A stretch of 38,818 bases of DNA, from positions 1 to 38,818 of the forward strand of contig CAJUDJ010000016.1 in assembly GCA_910584985.1 (NCBI GenBank), written 5' to 3'. The notes under the pieces were generated by a model, which had not been told where the DNA came from, made no database searches, and was given only the letters and a program-made list of their open reading frames with translations. This DNA is from an uncultured Eubacterium sp. (lineage in GTDB: Bacteria > Bacillota > Clostridia > Oscillospirales > Acutalibacteraceae). Every line of letters starts with the position of its first letter. Positions within the stretch are counted from its first letter, which is position 1. The position numbers and the translations under genes are program-made. Shown here piece after piece: positions 22,992 through 30,215 of this stretch.

Positions 22992-23711
22992 TTAAATATA
23001 ATTATGCTGGTTTAAGAAATTGTGGGCGGCTGTGATAATGTTTTTGTCATTGTCAAATTTTAAAAGACTCAGTGCCCTGTCATAGGTGAGCCAGATATAA
23101 TCTTCAATTTCTTCTGTCTGTATAGAAGTGGAGGTATCCTGTGTTGTGCCCACAAAAATGGAAACCACCTTTTCAATTTTATTCTGAATTTTATATTTTG
23201 AAATACATTCAAAGCCGTCTATCAGTTTAATGCGGATGCCTGTTTCCTCAAGCACCTCGCGCAGGGCGGTTTCCTGTTTGGTTTCACCCATTTCGATGTG
23301 GCCTTTCGGGAAACCCCAGTGGGCAGAACGCCTGTTTTTGATAAGCAGGTATCTGATTTCACCTTTTATATCCCTATAAACAACGGCACCGCAGCTGCTT
23401 TCGTAAAGACATTCAATTTTGTAAGACGGAAAATCTTTTTCTATATCAATGTATTCAAGAATATCATTGATAATGAACCGTGTGCTTTTCGGAGCCACAA
23501 TCCATATAAATTTTCCGTTTTTTCTGTCGCTTAAAATAGCTATAACTCGTCCATCAAAATTACTTACGGGATGATGAATTCCCATTATAAATGCGCCTTG
23601 ATTTTCTGTTTTATACACAGTTCCGTAATTAAGTGGATAATTATAGCCCGTAATTTCATCCGTTGAGCCGATGGGTTTAACGACCCTGACTCTAACATAT
23701 TTTCCGAGCAT
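22992..23711 (-). CDS. Nudix hydrolase with N-terminal inorganic pyrophosphatase-like domain
   Basis: The C-terminal part (from about 98) is a Nudix hydrolase with a full box, GHIEMGETKQETALREVLEETGI (about 137-159), matching Gx5Ex7REUxEExGU. It should cleave a nucleoside-diphosphate-linked compound with Mg2+. Residues 1-90 resemble the small soluble inorganic pyrophosphatase-like proteins of Firmicutes: LGKYVRVRVVKPIGS then YNYPLNYGTV. The usual acidic metal-binding segment is replaced by ENQGAFIMGIHHPV, so the domain looks catalytically dead and may bind ligand. The longest frame starts at 23762, but the promoter TATAAT lies at 23756-23751. The ATG at 23711 has GGTGGTG in front and gives 239 aa. 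First gene of the Nudix-exporter-GH27 run. Confidence 0.85.
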   Translation of the reverse strand: MLGKYVRVRVVKPIGSTDEITGYNYPLNYGTVYKTENQGAFIMGIHHPVSNFDGRVIAILSDRKNGKFIWIVAPKSTRFIINDILEYIDIEKDFPSYKIECLYESSCGAVVYRDIKGEIRYLLIKNRRSAHWGFPKGHIEMGETKQETALREVLEETGIRIKLIDGFECISKYKIQNKIEKVVSIFVGTTQDTSTSIQTEEIEDYIWLTYDRALSLLKFDNDKNIITAAHNFLNQHNYI

Positions 23712-23750
23712 TGTTTCACCACCGAGTAAAAAAGAATACGATATGCAATC

Positions 23751-23779
23751 ATTATACAACATCAGCCGTTAATATACAA
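23751..23779 (-). promoter_or_regulatory. Promoter of the Nudix gene
   Basis: On the minus strand TTGTAT (23779-23774), 17 bases, TATAAT (23756-23751). The transcript would start near 23744, which rules out the longest-frame start at 23762. Confidence 0.6.
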
Positions 23780-23803
23780 GAGTAATTTATATATAATAAA
23801 GTA

Positions 23804-23837
23804 ATTAAAAAGCTTCCTCTGTTTAAGAAGAAGCTTT
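23804..23837 (-). terminator. Terminator of the LCP gene
   Basis: On the minus strand AAAGCTTC (23837-23830) pairs with GAAGCTTT (23816-23809), followed by TTTAATT. The LCP stop codon (23825-23823) lies in the loop. Confidence 0.7.
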
Positions 23838-25196
23838 GCTGTCTGTGCCGTAAATAAATTCGGCAAGCTTTTGTTTGTTTTTTTCTTTGTTGAGGCTGAT
23901 AACGGATGCGCCGCCCTTGTTGGCGTATTCCCATGTGCCGTCAAACGGGCAGGCCTCCTGCTGAAAGCCGCCGGATATATTTCCTGCTGCCTTAAGTGCT
24001 GCATTTATAATTTCTGCTGTTGATAAATCCGTGTCAATATACGGAGCAATTTTATTCAGCATTTTAAGGGTTGAAACAGGGGAACGTGCAGCTTTTTTTA
24101 TAATTGCTTCCATCACAATACGCTGGCGCTCCGTTCTTTTCCAATCCGTGTCAATTTTTCTGATTCGGCAGTAAGCAAGTGCCTGTTCGCCCGTAAGATT
24201 GTTTTTCCCTGCCTCCAGAACAACATTTCCGTATCTTCCCCTATGATTGGTAACTTCATTTGCCTCTTCTTCGGTAACATCAATCTTCACACCGCCAAGG
24301 CAGTCCACCATAACTTTGAACATTTCAAAATCAGCAACCACATAGCCGTCTATTTTTACGCCGAAGTTATATTCTATTGTGTCTGCCACGGCGCTGTATC
24401 CACCATAGGAGCATGCTGCGTTCAGCCGTTGTCTTGTATCGCGGCAGGGAATGTAAACCCAGCTGTCCCTCAAAAACGAAGTCATTTTAATACAGCTGTT
24501 TGCAGAATCAATTGAAACCAGTATCATTGTATCGGAACGGCTTGCATCGCCGCTTTCATTTGCCCTTGCATCCACGCCGAGAAGAAGAATGTTTTTCACA
24601 TCCGGGGATGATTTAAGCTCAGTGCTGTTTACATATCGGTTTTCTGTTTTTTCATTATGGTTGATTTTGGCAAGGGCTGAAAAACCTGTTGCCGTAATGA
24701 TTAAAACCAGTGCCAGCAGAACGGAAAGCACAGAAACGGCAATTTTTAGTTTTTTATGTGTTTTTTTCTTTTTTTCGGGTTTGTTCGGATGTCTGTTTCT
24801 GTTTCTTTCTTCAGGTGCTCTGTCAAAATTGTCTAAAATTCTCCGGCGTTCAAAACTGCCGTAAATATCATCTGAAGTATTCTGTCTGCCGTATCTTTCG
24901 GAATGCCTGTTTTCACCTGAATTGTATTTTTCATCAAAGCGGTCCGATGCACTGCGGCTGAAATTTTTGTAAAAATCCTCAGTAATGTCCGCCTTATAAT
25001 TATCATCGCGGTTTATGCTTCTGCGGTTGGGGCTGTATTCATCTGCGGGATTTAAGCCGTAATCCGCATTTCGGTTTTCCCGGCTGAAGCTGCTGAAATC
25101 AAAACCGTTTCCCGAATAATAATTTTCATCCGGCGGAACGGTTCTGTCTTTATCTGAATGCGGATTGCCGCCGAATCGTTTATCATTGAAATCCAT
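23823..25196 (-). CDS. LytR-CpsA-Psr (LCP) family phosphotransferase
   Basis: LCP enzymes transfer anionic polymers such as teichoic acid or capsule from an undecaprenyl-phosphate carrier to peptidoglycan outside the membrane. Residues 1-145 are an unusually long hydrophilic cytoplasmic head rich in Asp, Arg, Asn and Tyr, then EKKKKTHKKLK and one membrane helix (about 150-175). The catalytic domain shows LLLGVDAR (Asp209, Arg211), ASRSDTMILVSID (Arg220, Asp222), MTSFLRDSWVYIP and the NLTGEQALAYCRIR...RTERQR block with lipid-phosphate-binding arginines. The start has GAGGTG upstream. Monocistronic between its promoter (25240-25268) and a stop-overlapping terminator. The long disordered head is longer than I expect for the family and could be a docking or phosphorylation region (inference). 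Confidence 0.9.
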   Translation of the reverse strand: MDFNDKRFGGNPHSDKDRTVPPDENYYSGNGFDFSSFSRENRNADYGLNPADEYSPNRRSINRDDNYKADITEDFYKNFSRSASDRFDEKYNSGENRHSERYGRQNTSDDIYGSFERRRILDNFDRAPEERNRNRHPNKPEKKKKTHKKLKIAVSVLSVLLALVLIITATGFSALAKINHNEKTENRYVNSTELKSSPDVKNILLLGVDARANESGDASRSDTMILVSIDSANSCIKMTSFLRDSWVYIPCRDTRQRLNAACSYGGYSAVADTIEYNFGVKIDGYVVADFEMFKVMVDCLGGVKIDVTEEEANEVTNHRGRYGNVVLEAGKNNLTGEQALAYCRIRKIDTDWKRTERQRIVMEAIIKKAARSPVSTLKMLNKIAPYIDTDLSTAEIINAALKAAGNISGGFQQEACPFDGTWEYANKGGASVISLNKEKNKQKLAEFIYGTDSKASS

Positions 25197-25239
25197 TATA
25201 ACACCTCTGTGATCTACAGATTAATTTTCTTTTTCTAAG

Positions 25240-25268
25240 ATATTACTATATATTTTTTTCAATTTCAA
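25240..25268 (-). promoter_or_regulatory. Promoter of the LCP gene
   Basis: On the minus strand TTGAAA (25268-25263), 17 bases, TAATAT (25245-25240), leaving a leader of about 37 bases with GAGGTG. Confidence 0.5.
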
Positions 25269-25351
25269 CGATAAAATGAAAAAAATACGGTATCTTAACT
25301 TTTGCATAGCGGAATTTATATTTTTTTTACTTTTTTCAGCGAAGAAAATCA

Positions 25352-25380
25352 TTGACAGTGTAATTATAATAAACTAAAAT
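25352..25380 (+). promoter_or_regulatory. rnpB: Promoter of the RNase P RNA gene
   Basis: A consensus TTGACA (25352-25357), 17 bases, TAAAAT (25375-25380). The predicted start, near 25387, coincides with the first base of the P1 helix of the RNA. Confidence 0.8.
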
Positions 25381-25386
25381 ATAGTA

Positions 25387-25731
25387 AGCGAGTTGATCGG
25401 GCAGTTGCGCACGGCAGCATATATTGCCGCTGTGTGAGGAAAGTCCGAGCAGCACAGAGCAGGATAACGGCTAACGGCCGCCGAGGGTAACCTTAGGGAA
25501 AGTGCAACAGAAATAAACCGCCGCAGCAATGCGGTAAGGATGGAAAGGCGAGGTAAGAGCTCACCGAGCGGATGGAGACACCCGCTGCCATGTAAACCCT
25601 ATCCGCTGCAACACAGAATGGGAAGCTGCCTGCTCGGCACATAATCCCGAAATGTGGCTGGAGTGTATCAGCAATGATGCATCGAGATAGATAATTGCCC
25701 AAGACAGAACTCGGCTTACAGATCAACTCGC
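25387..25731 (+). ncRNA. rnpB: RNase P RNA, bacterial type A
   Basis: The catalytic RNA of RNase P, which matures tRNA 5' ends. The ends pair as helix P1: GCGAGTTGATC (25388-25398) with GATCAACTCGC (25721-25731). Universal elements are present in order: GAGGAAAGTCCGAGC (about 25437-25451, CR I), GAGGGTAACC, AAGGATGGAAAGGCGAGGTA, CGAGCGGATGGAG and the terminal AGACAGAACTCGGCTTACAG (CR V). The length of about 345 and the overall layout suit type A. A short T run follows P1 and may help termination, although the RNA runs directly into the leader of iolJ. Any open frame over this segment is spurious. Confidence 0.96.
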
Positions 25732-25761
25732 AGTTTGTTTTTTCAAAGGGGTATTTTAATT

Positions 25762-26613
25762 ATGCTTGTGAATATGCGTGATTTGCTTGCAGATGCACAA
25801 AGCGGCAATTATGCCGTTGGTTCCTTTTCGGTTGCAAATATGGAAATGGTGCTCGGTGTTCTTCAGGCAGCAGAGGAGCTTAATGCACCTGTAATTCTTC
25901 AGATTGCAGAGGTAAGGCTTAAGCAGTCGCCGCTTGAAATTATCGGCCCGCTTATGGTTGCGGCAGCTGAAAATGCAAAAACGCCTGTTGCCGTTCATTT
26001 TGATCACGGCAAAACAGCTGAAAAAATTACTCAGGCACTTGATCTTGGATTTACCTCTGTTATGTTTGACGGCAGCCATCTTCCGCTTGCGGAAAATATC
26101 AGGCAAACAAAAGCAATTGCAGCGTTTGCAGAGCAGTATGATGCCGCTGTTGAAGCGGAAATCGGCTGCGTTGGCGGTTCTGAGGACGGCAGCGAGGATA
26201 TAGCCGTAAACTGCACAAAGCCGCAGGATGCCGTTTGTTTTGCTGAGGAAACGGGCATTGATGCGCTTGCAATCGCAATCGGAAACGCCCATGGCAATTA
26301 TAAATCTGTTCCGAAGCTTCGTTTTGATATTCTTGAGGAATGTGAAAAATCAGTTGATATTCCGCTTGTGCTTCACGGGGGAACAGGCATAAGCCCGGAG
26401 GATTTTGTGAAATGCGCAAAAACGGGAATAAAGAAAATAAATATTGCAACCGCAACCTTTGATGCGGTTGAAAAATCGGTTCGTAATTGCTATAATGGCA
26501 ATAGAATAAATGGCTATTATGATTTGCAGGAAGCGGAAGTAAGCGGTGCGTATGAAAATGCAAAGCGCCATATTTTAATTTTCGGATCAGATAATAAAAC
26601 GGAGGTTTTTTGA
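25762..26613 (+). CDS. iolJ: Class II aldolase, probable 6-phospho-5-dehydro-2-deoxy-D-gluconate aldolase
   Basis: A zinc-dependent class II aldolase of the fructose-bisphosphate aldolase family. Motifs: VAVHFDHGKT (zinc His and catalytic Asp, about 78-84), MFDGSHLPL, VEAEIGCVGG, IAIGNAHGNY (zinc His) and VLHGGTGIS (zinc His), then KINIATATF for phosphate binding. The adjacent IolC-like kinase suggests the deoxygluconate-6-phosphate substrate of the inositol pathway, yielding dihydroxyacetone phosphate and malonate semialdehyde, rather than fructose bisphosphate. That choice rests on context. The longest frame begins at a TTG at 25735 inside the rnpB tail. The ATG at 25762 with AAAGGGG upstream is the better start (283 aa). 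iolC begins one base after its stop. Confidence 0.85.
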   Translation: MLVNMRDLLADAQSGNYAVGSFSVANMEMVLGVLQAAEELNAPVILQIAEVRLKQSPLEIIGPLMVAAAENAKTPVAVHFDHGKTAEKITQALDLGFTSVMFDGSHLPLAENIRQTKAIAAFAEQYDAAVEAEIGCVGGSEDGSEDIAVNCTKPQDAVCFAEETGIDALAIAIGNAHGNYKSVPKLRFDILEECEKSVDIPLVLHGGTGISPEDFVKCAKTGIKKINIATATFDAVEKSVRNCYNGNRINGYYDLQEAEVSGAYENAKRHILIFGSDNKTEVF

Positions 26614-26614
26614 T

Positions 26615-27631
26615 ATGAAGTATGTTGAATTTGATAACACAAAGCCGTTGGATTTTATTCCGATCGGAAGAATTGCAATTGATTTTAATCCAACCGATAT
26701 GTATATGCCGCTTTCGGAATCCTCCAATTTCAACAAGTATGTGGGCGGTTCCCCTGCCAATATCGCAGTGGGACTTGCAAGGCTTGGCTGCAAGGTGGGA
26801 TTCATCGGCTGCGTTTCGGCAGATCAGTTTGGTGATTTTGTGGTGAATTACTTTGAAAAAGAGGGAATAGATACAAGCTGTATTACCCGTGCCAAAAACG
26901 GCGAATGCCTTGGCCTTACTTTTACCGAAATTCTTTCAAAGGAACAGTCTTCTATTTTAATGTATCGTGATAATGTGGCGGATTTCTGCCTTGAACCCGG
27001 TGATGTGGATGAAGAATATATCGCTTCGGCAAAGGCGATTGTTGTCAGCGGCACGGCGCTTGCGCAGAGCCCCAGCCGTGAGGCCTGCCTGAAAGCAATG
27101 ATGCTTGCAAAAAAGAATAATGTCAGAATAATCTTTGATATAGATTATCGTGAATACACATGGAAATCAAAGGATGAAATCGCCGTTTATTACAGCCTTG
27201 CTGCACAGAACGCAGATGTTATTATGGGCTCGCGTGAGGAGTTTGATTTAACAGAAGGTATTGTGGGTGTTAAGAATTCAGATCAGGAATCTGCAAAATA
27301 TTGGCAGTCCTTCGGTGCTTCAATCTGTGTAATCAAACACGGAAAGGAAGGCTCAACCGCCTATACGAATGACGGGAAATTTTATACCATCAAACCGTTC
27401 CCTGCAGTTAAGCTCAAGGGCTTCGGCGGTGGAGACGGGTACGGTTCTTCATTCCTTTACAGCCTGCTTCAGGGCAAAGAAATTATTGACTGCCTTGAAT
27501 TCGGCTCTGCTTCAGCCTCTATTCTGATTTCTGCCCACAGCTGTTCGGATGCAATGCCGTCTGCACCGCAGGTGGAACAGTTTATAAAGGAAAGCAAGGA
27601 AAAATACGGCGAAATGGTTGCCCGCGCATAA
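26615..27631 (+). CDS. iolC: 5-dehydro-2-deoxygluconokinase (PfkB family)
   Basis: A ribokinase-family sugar kinase expected to phosphorylate 5-dehydro-2-deoxy-D-gluconate in myo-inositol breakdown. IPIGRIAIDFNP is near the start. VGGSPANIAVGLARLGCKVGFIG is the PfkB first signature. The second signature is KGFGGGDGYGSSFLYSLL, with the catalytic Asp in GGGD; the usual GAGD has an alanine here. FDIDYREYTWKS and SREEF are typical of IolC. Length 338 is normal. GGAGG precedes its ATG, which follows the iolJ stop by one base, so the product of this kinase is handed to the adjacent aldolase. The rest of the iol pathway is not in the window. A strong terminator follows. Confidence 0.88.
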   Translation: MKYVEFDNTKPLDFIPIGRIAIDFNPTDMYMPLSESSNFNKYVGGSPANIAVGLARLGCKVGFIGCVSADQFGDFVVNYFEKEGIDTSCITRAKNGECLGLTFTEILSKEQSSILMYRDNVADFCLEPGDVDEEYIASAKAIVVSGTALAQSPSREACLKAMMLAKKNNVRIIFDIDYREYTWKSKDEIAVYYSLAAQNADVIMGSREEFDLTEGIVGVKNSDQESAKYWQSFGASICVIKHGKEGSTAYTNDGKFYTIKPFPAVKLKGFGGGDGYGSSFLYSLLQGKEIIDCLEFGSASASILISAHSCSDAMPSAPQVEQFIKESKEKYGEMVARA

Positions 27632-27641
27632 TTGATTTTCA

Positions 27642-27669
27642 CTCCCCGTGTGTTCACGGGGAATTTTTT
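27642..27669 (+). terminator. Terminator of the iolJ-iolC operon
   Basis: CCCCGTG (27644-27650) and CACGGGG (27655-27661) with a TGTT loop, closed by T/A, followed by AATTTTTTTTG. Canonical. Confidence 0.9.
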
Positions 27670-27690
27670 TGTTTTAAAGGAGGAATGCTT

Positions 27691-29167
27691 ATGTCTTTAA
27701 TAAATGTAACAGATTTAACTTTCGGATATGACGCGCATATGATACGGTTTTTGAAAATGTCAGTTTTCAGATGGATACAGACTGGAAACTCGGTCTGACA
27801 GGCAGAAACGGCAGGGGAAAAACCACTCTTTTCAGACTGCTGATGCATGAGTTTGAATACAGCGGGAAAATTTCGGCTGATGTGGATTTTGAATATTTTC
27901 CTTACCCTGTTGAGCATACGGATTGGCTTACTTCCGATATTGCTGGGGAAATTGCACCGAATGCATCGGATTGGGAGTTTTCAAAGGAGTTTTTTCTGCT
28001 TGGATTAGATGAAGATGTGTTTTACAGGCAGTTTTGCACGCTTTCAAAAGGAGAGCAGACGAAGGTGCTGCTGGCAGCGCTGTTTTTAAAGGAAAATTCT
28101 TTTCTTCTGATTGATGAACCTACAAATCATCTGGATACACAGGCAAGGGAAAAGCTGGCCGCATATCTTTCTGCAAAAAAAGGTTTTATTTTAATATCGC
28201 ATGACAGATATATTCTGGACAGCTGTGTAAATCATATTCTTGCCATTAACAAAACGGGAATTGAAATTGTAAGAGGTAATTTTTCGGATTGGCAGCGCAA
28301 TAAAAACCTGCGCGATGAATTTGAAATCCGGGAGAATAAAAAGCTGAAAGGCGAAATCAGGCGGCTGGAACAGTCTGCAAGGCGCTCGGGCATATGGTCC
28401 TATAAAACCGAAAAATCAAAATTCAATCAGAAGAATTCCGGTTTAAAGATAGACAGAGGCTTTGTTGGGCATAAATCCGCAAAAATGATGAAGCGTGCCA
28501 AAACGATAGAAGCCAGGCAAAAAGCATGGCAGAGGAAAAAGCAAAACTGCTTCACAATATTGAAAGTGCGCAGCCGCTTCAGATTATGCCGCTTGCATAT
28601 TTTAATGATGTGCTTGCGGAATTTAAGAATGTTTCCGTTTTTTACGGAAAAAAAGAAGTTTTCCGCAATATAAGCTTTAAACTTAATCGGGGTGATATAA
28701 CGGCTTTGTGTGGCGGTAACGGCAGCGGAAAATCAAGTATTCTTAAGCTTTTATGCGGAGAGGATATCTGCTATACAGGCGAAATTATAAAAAGCAGCCG
28801 GCTGATTGTGTCCTATGTTTCACAGAATACAGATGATGTAAAGGGAAGTATTTCCGATTACGCACGCAGGAAAGAAATCGATGAAAGCCTGCTGAAATCG
28901 GTTCTCAGCAAGCTTGGCGTTTCCGATGCACAGCTTGAAAAAAGAATAGAGGATTTAAGCGAAGGGCAAAGGAAAAAGGTGCTTATTTCGGCAAGCCTGT
29001 GCACAAGGGCGCATCTTTATGTATGGGATGAACCGCTCAATTTTTTGGATGTGATTTCCCGCATGCAGCTTGAAAATCTGCTGTGCAGCTATAAACCGTC
29101 CATGATTTTTGTGGAACACGATAAAACCTTCTGTGAAAATACGGCTTCTCAGAAAATAGAACTGTAA
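27691..29167 (+). pseudogene. Lsa-like ABC-F ribosomal protection protein, two single-base frameshifts
   Basis: An ABC-F protein with two ATP-binding domains, closest in style to the Lsa group that protects ribosomes against lincosamides, streptogramin A and pleuromutilins. The start MSLINVTDLTFGYD follows AAAGGAGG. Frame is lost near 27733 (GAC-GC-GCA, one base short) and resumes with AYDTVFENVSFQMD. Domain 1: Walker A GRNGRGKTT, signature LSKGEQTKV, Walker B LLIDEPTNHLD. After the inter-domain linker (MMKRAKTIEARQK) the frame is lost again near 28523 (one base short) and resumes with MAEEKAKLLHNIE. Domain 2: GGNGSGKSS, LSEGQRKKV, YVWDEPLNFLD. With both shifts repaired the protein is about 490 aa, the normal Lsa length. 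As written it is disrupted; all core motifs are otherwise preserved, so decay is recent or these are assembly indels. Confidence 0.85.
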
Positions 29168-29210
29168 AAAAGAGGAAAGGCAGGGGTAGCGCCTGCCTTT
29201 CCTCTTTTTT
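29166..29210. terminator. Bidirectional terminator with 19-bp perfect stem
   Basis: Bases 29166-29184 pair perfectly with 29192-29210 around a 7-base loop. The A tract and T tract form the stem ends, so it works both ways. It ends the ABC-F transcript and the converging small gene at 29209. Confidence 0.9.
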
Positions 29211-29388
29211 ACAAATCATCCGCGTCCTGCACGGGTTCTTCGTATTCACCGTTATAATAGGTGTCTGCTGTCATACCGGTGTAGCTGCCGTTTGTATCAC
29301 TCTGCACCATATCAGGGCTGATATAGGATGTCAGATCAATGATTTTCGGTTTGTTTTTATTTCTTTTTTTGCTATGCTCTTTATTCAA
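29209..29388 (-). CDS. Small conserved hypothetical protein, 59 aa
   Basis: A very short protein with a basic head (MNKEHSKKRNKNKPK) and an acidic tail. It ends SDTNGSYTGMTADTYYNGEY then EEPVQDADDL. The GSYTG...EPVQDADDL ending seems familiar from small uncharacterised Clostridia proteins, but I know no function. The frame extends to a GTG at 29397. GGGGTG at 29400-29395 is well spaced for the TTG at 29388, so I choose that start. No membrane helix. Separated from the neighbour at 29444 by 55 bases in the same direction, so the two may share a transcript. Confidence 0.6.
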   Translation of the reverse strand: MNKEHSKKRNKNKPKIIDLTSYISPDMVQSDTNGSYTGMTADTYYNGEYEEPVQDADDL

Positions 29389-29443
29389 AAAAATCACCCC
29401 GCTCCTATTTTAAGCAAAGGTGATTTCCTTTATTCTTGTTCAT

Positions 29444-30067
29444 CTATATTTTTTCAACATCAATAACAGCAATTTTATCCATAAAGCTTTTCGGCGTAAT
29501 AACCTCGCCCATTTCAAAAAAATCATCCATATTCAGATTGAAATTATTTACAAATACAGGTGTTTTTTCATATTCAATGTCAATATGAAGCCGCTGCGCA
29601 TCCTCATAAATCTGGTGCACATCATAATTGTTGCAGTCATAATATCTGCATGCCTGCACCTCGTTGTTTTTTATATACTGTAACACAATATTTCTGCTGG
29701 ATTTTGAAATGGAAATATATGCCGAATGTTTTTTTGAAACTGCCTGCCCCATAGTGATCTGCGCAACGGCTTTGCAGGTGCCGGAATTTAAAAAGAACTC
29801 ATTTATGAAAATGCTTTCAAGCGTGCTTGTGTCATCCGGCACAACAATGGCAAGAATGTTTTTTCTTGATTTTCCGGGAAAAATATTTTTTATAAAGGTT
29901 TTAAAATAATGCTGGCTTTCTGCAATTTTTTTTGCATATGCATGATAAAACGGAATGTTCGGCTGGCTTGAAATTCCGGGCAGGGTAAATGCCTTGAATT
30001 CTTCGGATGCTCTGTCATAAACCAGAATATTTGTGTTTGTAATGATAACAGGAATACATTTTGCCAT
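29444..30067 (-). CDS. Hypothetical protein, 207 aa
   Basis: No family recognised. The sequence is soluble with no signal or membrane helix. It begins with a beta strand motif (CIPVIITNTNILVYD). In the middle it has NILAIVVPDDTSTLESIFIN, then NSGTCKAVAQITMGQAV and a strand SAYISISKSSRNIVLQYI. The order (VP-x-x-x-s-x-x-E, a helix, then a short strand with a middle-of-sequence VAQITMGQAV) loosely recalls the second half of actin/MreB-like ATPase domains (VPxxxT...EP-AA-x-G). The phosphate-binding loops are not evident, so this would be a degenerate member at best. It has its own promoter (30097-30125), divergent from the DUF3048 operon. Confidence 0.65.
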   Translation of the reverse strand: MAKCIPVIITNTNILVYDRASEEFKAFTLPGISSQPNIPFYHAYAKKIAESQHYFKTFIKNIFPGKSRKNILAIVVPDDTSTLESIFINEFFLNSGTCKAVAQITMGQAVSKKHSAYISISKSSRNIVLQYIKNNEVQACRYYDCNNYDVHQIYEDAQRLHIDIEYEKTPVFVNNFNLNMDDFFEMGEVITPKSFMDKIAVIDVEKI

Positions 30068-30096
30068 AGTTACACTTCCTAAAGTTTAATATTGTT

Positions 30097-30125
30097 ATTT
30101 TACTATATTTTTTCTTCTAAATCAA
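30097..30125 (-). promoter_or_regulatory. Promoter of the 29444-30067 gene
   Basis: On the minus strand TTGATT (30125-30120), 17 bases, TAAAAT (30102-30097). Leader about 23 bases, with AGGAAG before the ATG. Confidence 0.55.
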
Positions 30126-30163
30126 GGTATGGGAAATAAGGTGTGCAATCCTAAAAAAAATTT

Positions 30164-30192
30164 TTGCAATAGCAGTGTAAATGTGATAAAAT
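30164..30192 (+). promoter_or_regulatory. Promoter of the DUF3048-paralogue operon
   Basis: TTGCAA (30164-30169), 17 bases, TAAAAT (30187-30192) with TG one base upstream (extended -10). The start would be close to 30199, immediately before AAGGAG. Confidence 0.6.
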
Positions 30193-30215
30193 TATTTTAA
30201 AAGGAGAATGTGATT

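Noticed and set aside
25493..25726. Minus-strand ORF of 77 codons
   Set aside because: It lies wholly inside the RNase P RNA and has no ribosome site.
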